NCBI GenBank assembly: GCA_031761405.1
Contig: JASEVX010000007.1
Span: 43,850,411-43,914,410 of the forward strand
DNA length: 64,000 nt
From: Serripes groenlandicus
Lineage: Eukaryota; Mollusca; Bivalvia; Cardiida; Cardiidae
Direction: 5' to 3'
Shown here: positions 56,791 to 64,000 of the stretch, piece by piece
Numbering within the stretch: the stretch's first letter is position 1
Layout of the letters: each line of letters begins with the position of its first letter
Notes under the pieces: generated by a model
Seen by the model: only the letters and a program-made list of their open reading frames with translations
Databases searched by the model: none
Told to the model about the DNA's origin: nothing
Made by a program: the position numbers and the translations under genes

Positions 56791-57413
56791 ATTGTATAGC
56801 AAAGGAAAGGAACTCGTTTGGCAGAATCAACACACTCTCGAGAATGTCATTTCTGTAATGGGTGGTCTCCATATTTGTTTTAATTTCTTGCGAGCGATTG
56901 ATCAACACATGGAGTGTTCAGGTTTGGAGGACATATGGATAGAAACAGGCTTTTTTGGTCCTAATACTGTTTCCGCTGTATTGGACGGAAAAGCATATTA
57001 CAGAGCTGTTCGTGGGCACCTACATACCTACGAGGCTCTGTGGCGAATTAAATGGCGATATTTCTTTGACTGGGTCCGTACAAAGAAAAAGGACATGCCA
57101 TCTCTCGAAGGTGAGATCGATGACCTAGAACTTACCTTTGCGACTATTCCAAAGCGGGATGACGTCCTTGAGGCTACAACAAGGTTGACAGACATAATTT
57201 CAGTGACAGGTGTGGCAGACTTGCTGCATGAATATGAATCTGAGATGATGAAGATCAAGAATTTTGCATACTGGCATTCATACATGGGAATGGTTGAAAT
57301 ACTGTTGAGCTTCATTAAGGCACAGATAACTGGTAACTGGCTACTTCACATGGAGACCTTTGAAGCAATATTACCATGGTTAACAGTTTAAGATCACACA
57401 AACTATGCAAGAT

Positions 57414-57439
57414 GGGGGGGGGGGGGGGGGGGGGGGGGG
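57414..57439 (+). repeat. Run of 26 G
   Basis: Uninterrupted G26 inside the pseudogene, directly after AACTATGCAAGAT. Its true length may be misassembled. It could form a G-quadruplex. Confidence 0.9.
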
Positions 57440-57930
57440 AACATGAACATGTTCAACAAAGTTCCAACAGATCAAGCCACGGAATGGATCAACAGAGTTT
57501 GCAAGACTGCCGGAGGGAGCATAGGGATTACTAGAAATGATCAAGCCAGAGATGGGTTCTGCATCACTTGGGCCCGACGTTCGCAAGTTTCAAACGAAAC
57601 ACTTACTCTCTTTGGACTACTCGATGATGAAGAAGAGACGAACGACAATAATCTGAAGCTTCAACCTACGCGTATCAAAGTTGAAGAAAGTCTTGTTAAA
57701 GAGCAAATGAAAGTTATTGCTTCTCTTGATGTCTTTGGCCTAAGAACAAACTCCTGAACACCAAACGAATCTAATGATGAAACAAAACTGGTATCTGTAG
57801 CAACAAAAGACGTTGCTTCAGAAGAAATCACTTCCGATCTGTTGACTTGTGAAAAAAGAGTCGGCAATTAGTTTGCAGTTAACCGACTGAAAGAGAAAAC
57901 GGTGGAATTCTTCGCACCAATTAAAAGGGT

Positions 57931-58450
57931 CAAATCAAAGACATTCTCTGATTTGTACAAGAAAACTACACCCGATAGGCAGAAAATGACGAAGCTTATA
58001 AGGGCTGACAGGAAATTGCTACAGCGGTTTTTCAATGCCGCAAACTCGGGATGATCTGTCCAAACTGCTGAAGTGTTACAACATGAACTGGCGCCTAATC
58101 CTCTCTCTTTGGCCAACGCGAGTGGAAACATGAATACCACAACAAAGTCGCAGATTCTCAATGTTTTGACCGCGGATTTAGGTATTGAAACAAATCAAAG
58201 ACATTCTCTGATTTGTACAAGAAAACTACACCCGATAGACAGAAAATGACGAAGCTAATAAGGGCTGACAGGAAATTGCTACAGCGGTTTTTCAATGCCG
58301 CAAACTCGGGATGATCTGTCCAAACTGCTGAAGTGTTACAACATGAACTGGCGCCTAATCCTCTCTCTTTGGCCAACGCGAGTGGAAACATGAATACCAC
58401 AACAAAGTCGCAGATTCTCAATGTTTTGACCGCGGATTTAGGTATTGAAA
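57931..58450 (+). repeat. 260-bp tandem duplication inside the pseudogene
   Basis: caaatcaaagacattctctg starts at 57931 and 58191; the copies differ by only a couple of bases. 260 is not a multiple of three, so it breaks the frame. Each copy carries the same internal TGA, so the stop arose before the duplication. Confidence 0.92.
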
Positions 58451-59638
58451 CACCACAGGAACTACCTCCCTCCGACAAAGCCACCTGCGTGGTAATAGAT
58501 GGGCATGCGTTAGTCCAAGCACTTAGTAAACCACCAAAGTGTCAAACATTTGGTGACTATGCACAAGTGTTTTTGCAGTCGGTATTCAAACATTTCAATG
58601 ACAAGACTACGCGCTGATGTTACATTTGACCGGTATTATGGTGGCAACTCCATCAAGAATGCAACTTGAAACAAGCGGTCTGGAAAGCGACGCCCTATTC
58701 GAAAACTTATTACCGGCCCAGAGGTACCCCTTCCTCAGGTATGGGAGCAGTTACATTGCCACCTGGTTCAACACTAGTAACTGGGGGAGGCTGCACAGGT
58801 GATGTCAACGCGAAATATAGTAGCTTCAATGCCGACCACTTCTCCGTTCAACAAGAAGAAGCCGATACGCGGATTGTGATTCACGCAAAGGATGCAATTA
58901 CAAGGGGATATGAACGAGTGGTTGTTACGTGTCGTGATACAGATATTCTGCTACTACTTATCTACCATTCGGCTGCGAAATAGAAACATGGATGGTGTCT
59001 GGAACATCAAAGAACAAGAGGTGCTTTCCGGTACATGTTATATCGCAGAAATTAACTGCTGATGTAAAAGCAAACATTCTCTCATTTCACGCTCTGACAG
59101 GATGCGACACCACATCTTCCTTTTCGGGAATAAGTAAAAAGGCATGTTGGAAAATGTTTTGTGAAGACCCTGTACTTCTATCTCCTATTGGCCACGGTGG
59201 AGATATCGGTAATGTTGAGAAATTCATGTGTGGTCTTTATGGATGCAATCCCGAAACCCATGAACCCAGTATTGATGTCTGCCGATACCGACTATTCCTA
59301 AAAGACAGGAAGTATTTAGAGCTGCTTCCGCCAACGAAAGATGCATTCGCGTTACACGTTAAGAGAGCAGCTTATCAAGCAATGATCTGGATGAAAGCAG
59401 CTGATCGGATTTCAAGCCAGAGGATCCAACAAATATAGGCTGTTGGGTTATAGAGTCGCGTGTACTGAAACCAGTTTGGATGAGCAAGCCCTCGGTACCT
59501 GTCTCCTGTTTGCAGGTGGTTGCATGTGGATGCACCACAAAATGCAGCACATCAAGATGCAAATGTTATAAGTCTTGGCAGATTTGCATGTTTGAATGTA
59601 AATGTGAGGCATCAGGATATTTTTTTTTTGGTGATTAA

Positions 59639-61204
59639 CCGTACATATATAAAACACATATCGTATCAATGAGGATCTTTGGTTATATGTTTTAAACATA
59701 TGTGGAAGTATGTGTTATATAGATGTGGATAGAGGTGTTTTAGGTTGAACCTTTGATATTTAATTATTTGATTTATTCACATGTGTTCGGATCAGTCCCT
59801 TCTATTGCGCAATTCAGGGCTACACTAACCAATAACTTTGCTTTTTTGTTGAAATAAAAGTTTTATGTCACCTCTTTTGCATGTTATCATTCCAGCAAAA
59901 CAAAGTATTGGTGTTAACAATATTTTTTGTGAGGTTTGAAACTGTTAAATAGGCACAATGTTCGAATATTTCCATAAAATGGTTAAAATGCACCTAATAA
60001 CCTTTTGACCTATTTAATACCGTTTTTTCAACAAATAGGGGGTGACAGCCCCCCTAGAGTGTTTTGATATATATTCAACTTTACAAATAGGATGGCTGTC
60101 GAGCATTAACAAATTTTGCCAACGCAAGTCATATTTTCTGAGATCCGAGGCAGACTAATATACATATTCTCTGAACCTCCTTTTAAGTACAGCACATAGC
60201 TTTTCATTTCGTATTTTTGTATATATGCTTTTTTACATTTTAAACCTTTTAATTTAATGAGAACTCTTCGATTCACTTCCCGATAACGAAAAGAAAACCC
60301 TCCTGGTTGGATGCCGGAAATCAGATATATAAAGCTAACTTCCGACTCTCTCGGCCTACATCAAATCGATTATTTTTTAGATCACTTTTCGCGGAGGTTG
60401 GGTCGGAAAACGGATTGAAATTTGGACCAATCAGGTTTTTTTTTAACAAACAGGCATATCCTTAGTGGTAGTGGGGGTGAAGGGTGTCGTTGCTGCAAAG
60501 GGTGACATAATTAAATTTTGTCACCCTTTGCAAAAATATCACCATTTTCCTCCACTTGTATAAAATATTACGGGTTCCCGGTTGGACGAGATTGTACGCG
60601 TCATCACATGGCTTACATCCTAATTGGTCACTCTCGACTCTTCGAGCTAGGACATAAAAACGGTTTGAAATCTCGTCCAATGTTGAGGCTTGTAATAAAA
60701 CCCCAATGACATTGATATATCTATGGTACATCTAAACTGATTTTAAACTAAACATTGTTTATTTCAAAACATTGTTATATAATTATACCCAGATGTAATA
60801 TGAATTTTAATATATTATACATATGGTAAAGAATTTTTAACTGGTGGCCCTGATAAATTGTTGACAGAAGAGATACCGGTGGTATTGATTTTAGAAATCC
60901 TTTTTATAGTTATTTTATACCAGATTAAGTAAGTGTTCCCTAACCTTTCACAAAGAACATGAAATCATATGTATGACTTCCACAATCGAAATATACTCAA
61001 TGAAAAAGGAATAGATCAGAAGAAGAAGAGGTAAAGGTTCACATTACCATGTGTTTTCTGGCTTTCTCGCAGAAGTACTCCACAATACCCAGACATTAAT
61101 CATCTTCCAACAGTTTGAATACACAATCTCACAATATCCATCAATGTTCGCCCTAATTTTATAGAGCTACAGCTGCTGGTACTGACAGAAATGTAAAAAT
61201 GTAG
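59639..61204. other. No gene seen; hairpin at 60495-60531
   Basis: gcaaagggtgaca and tgtcaccctttgc are perfectly inverted around an 11-base A/T loop. tatataaag (60328) and ccaat-like sequences occur, but no frame follows them. The stretch is otherwise AT-rich without features. Confidence 0.45.
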
Positions 61205-62645
61205 CCCCACTTGTATCACTCTGATATCCCTTTATGTGTTGTCAAAACGAAATATGATGCAGATGTTGACGACAATCTTAAATTGCTGCCCCACTTGTAT
61301 CACTCTGATGTCCCTTTATGTGTTGTCAAAACGAGATATGATGCAGATGTTGACGACAATTTTGAATTGCTTCCCCACTGTTATCACTCTGATATCCCTT
61401 TATGTATTGTTAAAACGAGATATGATGCAGATGTTGACGAAACGATTGAATTGCTGCCCCACTGGTATCACTCCAATATCCCTTTATGTGTTGTCAAAAC
61501 GAGATATGATGCAGATGTTGACGAAACTCTTGAATTGCTGCCCCACAAGTATCACTCCAATATCCCTTTATGTGTTGTCAAAACGAGATATGATGCAGAT
61601 GTTGACGACAATCTTGAATTTCTGCCCCACTGGTATAACTTCGAGATCCCATCATGTGATGTCAAAATGAGATGTGATGCAGATGTTGCTTCTGAGGACA
61701 ATTTTTCATTGTTGGCCCACAGGTATCACTTTGATAACCCTTCATGTGATGTCAACACGAGATGTGATGCAGATGTTGCTTCTGACGACAATCTTGAATT
61801 GTTGCCCCACAGGTATCACTCCGATGTTCCTTCATGTCATGTCAACACGAGATGTGATGCAGATGTTGCTTCTGACGACAATCTTGAATTGTTGCCCCAC
61901 AGGTATCACTCCGATGTCCCTTCATGTCATGTCAACACGAGATGTGATGCAGATGTTGCTTCTGACGACAATCTTGAATTGTTGCCCCACAGGTATCAAT
62001 CTGATATCCTTTTATGTGATGTCAAAATAAGAAAGGATGCAGATGTTGCTTCTAACGACATTCTTGAATTTACTCTTAAATCCCTTTACTGGACAATATA
62101 CAGATACATCACCTGTATGTGAACCCAAAACGGGATATGATGCAGATGTTGCTTCTGACGACAATCTTGAATAGTAGCCACATTGGTATCAAACTGATAT
62201 CCCTTTATGTGAGGTCAAAACGGGACATGAAACAGATGTAGCTGTTGACGATAATTTAAAGTTGTACCCACATTGGTATCACTCACATAACAAAATCATG
62301 TGAGGCTAAAACGGGATATGATATAGATTCAGCTTCTGGCGACAATCTAGAATTGTAGCCCCTTTGGTATCACTTCGATTTTCTTTAATGTGAGGCCAAA
62401 ATGGAATATAATACAGATGTAGCAACTTACGAGCATCTATCATTGTAAGCCACATTGGTATCACTCCTATATCAATTTATGTGAGGCCAAAACGGGATAT
62501 AATACAGATTTAGCAATTTACGAGAATCTAGCATTGTGAGGCCAAAACGGGAAATGATACAGATGTAGCCTCTTACGATACTCACTCATTGAAGCCACAT
62601 TGTTTCGTTCCAATATCCATTTATGTTAGGCCAAAACGGGAGATG
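61205..62645 (+). repeat. Minisatellite of 84/90-bp units, 303-codon open frame across the first part
   Basis: About 16 units. The first five are 84 bp (YHSDIPLCVVKTRYDADVDD-type, 28 residues), the next five 90 bp (YHSDVPSCHVNTRCDADVAS-type, 30 residues). The rest, after 62122, are decayed with stops and indels. The frame from 61211 is open for 303 codons, but other frames are open over the same units too (61236-61670 and 61674-62030). Both periods are multiples of three, so openness costs little. No signal peptide. I treat it as a minisatellite; a repetitive acidic protein is possible. Confidence 0.8.
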
Positions 62646-63490
62646 GTATGTAATAATCCTTTTCAGTTGTCATGGCTCTGGCGTTATTAACCCGTTCCAA
62701 GATATACAAAATATGTAGTTGACGATTAAGAAACCATTGAGGCGAAACATAAATTGAAATATAATTGAAACGATGTTAAAAAAGAAGAAATCGATAATTA
62801 TGAGTAATTTTCACTTTTTGTAACAATTTTTTCAAAAGATGTCTGCTGGAGAAGTTCACGCGAGAAAGGATAAAGATGTTTGGACATCAGTTAACGATCA
62901 CCCTGGAAAGCTTAATTTTAGAATAGACAATGATTAATTTGAAAAATGTTACCCCTTTTGTCACAATTTTCAAAAAGTCTTCGGCTGCAGATGCGTCAAC
63001 GTGTCTGCTTGTGGGAATGAGTTAGATGAGAGTTGACAAATCTTTACTGCAGAATCAATAAAAGCCGATTCAGTAGTAAGTGGATGGATAGAACGTGCTT
63101 AATAATTAAGATGTTGTTAGTTATTCGCCACTTTAACAACGTTATGGTTGACATATGTTTATATTTCACCCGCTATCTAGGCTAGTAACGCAGAGATACC
63201 ACATTCGAAGCGTATGAAGAAAATATGACATATTCTACACATTTGGAGTGGATATACTTATTATTCAACGTGGACTGATTGTACCAATTAGTGAAAAATA
63301 TAGAGGCCGTGCATTTACACAAATCGAGATCTTTATTCCAAGGCTGATTTTAGACTGACAAATTTGCATATGATTATCGTTTTGGCTTAAATCAACCAAA
63401 GATTTTTTTTTTCGAAATTCATAGATTATTAATAAATTATTTTGTATTTTATTAGTTAAAGAAATTGTTCCGGAATTCACTTAAAACGTA
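62646..63490. other. No gene; decayed TTAA-MITE fragments
   Basis: Fragments at about 62745-62875 (ttgaaatataattgaaacgatg..tttcaaaagatgtctgctggag) and 62945-63025 (ccttttgtcacaattttcaaaaagtcttcggctgcag). The remainder is AT-rich and includes the upstream region of the secreted-protein gene. Confidence 0.45.
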
Positions 63491-63496
63491 CAAACA

Positions 63497-63827
63497 ATGA
63501 AACTGGGCTTGATTTTTGCGATATGGCTTTGCGTATCTGTAAGGGACGTGAGTTTATTTCGTCGATTTGACTTGAATGCGGACATCGCAAATAAAGTATG
63601 TGACAACAAGTCCGCATTTAAGCCGTTTTATACAACAAGTCTGGTTAGATGTGCTTTCTTGTGTAAACTACTTCCATTGTGCGCAAGCTTCTTCTACTCG
63701 CTAGCTACATCGACATGCGTTGGATGTAATGAAACTTACACATTCACAGACGAACTGACCGGGGAGATGGAAGGAAGTCTGTACTACTCAACAGAAGTTT
63801 CGATCACTGCAGTTGTTGATGACAAAG
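63497..63827 (+). CDS. First exon of a secreted PAN/Apple-like protein
   Basis: The ATG has A at -3 (aacaATGA). Residues 1 to about 19 (MKLGLIFAIWLCVSV...) form a signal peptide. After it comes a cysteine pattern typical of PAN/Apple domains: ..KVCDN, then SLVRCAFLCKLLPLCASFFYS and STCVGCN. Such domains bind carbohydrate or protein outside the cell and are abundant in mollusc secreted proteins. The exon ends at gacaaag|gtttgt (63827/63828) in phase 1, the usual phase between extracellular modules; reading on gives a short, unlikely tail and stop. Later exons would lie beyond the window. Confidence 0.65.
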
Positions 63828-63938
63828 GTTTGTTGTATTTGTTGTTTCATAAGATAACCTCATAAAGAATTAAAGATATTAGAAAATATGGAGCATGGTT
63901 ACGTGCCTTCTTTTCTTTCGAATATTGAGAAATATAAG

Positions 63939-64000
63939 TGAGCCGTTCCACGAGAAACCCAACATTATGGAATCTGCGTAATATATCTATCCAGATCAGC
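63939..64000 (+). mobile_element. Left end of a second copy of the 44.5-kb MITE, cut by the window
   Basis: tgagccgttccacgagaaaccca..ggaatctgcgtaatatatctatccagatca matches the left inverted end at 44506 at about 85%. Confidence 0.75.

Larger units (their letters stand above)
56792..59638 (+). pseudogene. Broken copy of a large PIN/XPG-like protein with a cysteine-rich tail
   Basis: The reading passes through several frames. 56792-57391 gives a helical N-terminal region (VISVMGGLHICFNFLRAI, GPNTVSAVLDGKAYYRAV, LLHEYESEMMK), stopped where a tyrosine codon has become TAA. A 26-G run (57414-57439) replaces a short segment. 57443-57757 follows (QATEWINRVCK, IGITRNDQARD). Then come a TAG and a TGA stop, a 260-bp tandem duplication, and CVVIDGHALVQAL near 58480. 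Next are QQEEADTRIVIHAKDA and VVVTCRDTDILLLLIYH near 58850-58970, a one-base deletion at about 58975, and SFHALTGCDTTSSFSG near 59080. After a last frameshift at about 59415, a Cys-rich end (CGCTTKC..RCKCYK) stops at 59638. The acidic motifs DGHAL, EADTR, DTDxLLL and GCDTT resemble XPG/FEN1-type PIN nucleases; that is inference. I recall this family as multicopy in invertebrates, which would suit a mobile origin. Confidence 0.75.

Noticed and set aside
60300..60420. TATA-box promoter (tatataaag with nearby ccaat)
   Set aside because: No open frame, exon or conserved block follows on either strand; chance in AT-rich DNA.
61211..62122. 303-residue protein as a confident gene
   Set aside because: Unit lengths are multiples of three and other frames are also open across the same units, so openness is weak evidence for coding.

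Overview
This window looks like nuclear DNA of a bivalve mollusc, probably a heterodont clam or mussel. No single gene proves this. The signs are: genes broken by GT/AG introns; tRNA-derived SINEs; no operon structure; and several repeat families typical of bivalve genomes. The most characteristic are the units that open with acaagagggcc..ggccct and close with a gagc..gctc hairpin followed by gctaaaa. The DNA is AT-rich and most of it is transposable elements inserted into one another. It is an assembly scaffold with one 200-N gap (36978-37177).

Layout. 0-2.3 kb: a gag-like retrotransposon gene without pol, then repeat debris and a SINE with an 11-bp target duplication. 2.3-9.1 kb: one repeat element opened by two sister elements; one of these is opened by an hAT-type element, which itself carries a 4 x 156-bp array; the outer element is opened again by a 1.5-kb Tc1/mariner-like element. 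9.1-25.2 kb: at least ten more elements of the same general design (palindromic head, central tandem units of about 145-177 bp, hairpin tail), plus SINEs and TTAA MITEs. Two phase-compatible minus-strand exons of an unrecognised cellular gene bracket most of this: exon 1 at 25463-25859 and exon 2 at 14128-14328, so intron 1 is almost wholly repeats. 25.9-37 kb: the promoter of that gene, MITEs, a 4.8-kb element with about 525-bp terminal inverted repeats and TTAA ends, three TTAA MITEs chained end to end, and a small TIR element built from eleven 12-bp palindromes. 37-44 kb: two inverted copies and one decayed copy of a module holding a CRE/ETS/YY1-type promoter region and a short first exon with a splice donor; a 161-bp-array element splits one copy and is itself split by the other. 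44-46.4 kb: a MITE and a dead Tc1 transposon. 47.3-53.2 kb: a 2.6-kb near-perfect palindrome and a nested trio of smaller elements; all five units carry a 130-bp hairpin at one end and a shared 21-bp inverted repeat. 53.2-56.7 kb: a 265-bp tandem array and duplicated fragments. 56.8-59.6 kb: a pseudogene of a PIN/XPG-like, cysteine-tailed protein. 61.2-62.6 kb: a minisatellite that is open in several frames. 63.5 kb to the end: the first exon of a secreted PAN/Apple-like protein, and the first 62 bases of a second copy of the 44.5-kb MITE.

Living genes are few: the two-exon minus-strand gene and the plus-strand secreted protein are the best candidates. The rest is best read as a record of insertion order. 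In several places, removing an insertion restores the interrupted sequence exactly, which fixes element ends and target duplications without any database. Names of transposon superfamilies are inferences from termini and target duplications; no similarity search was run.
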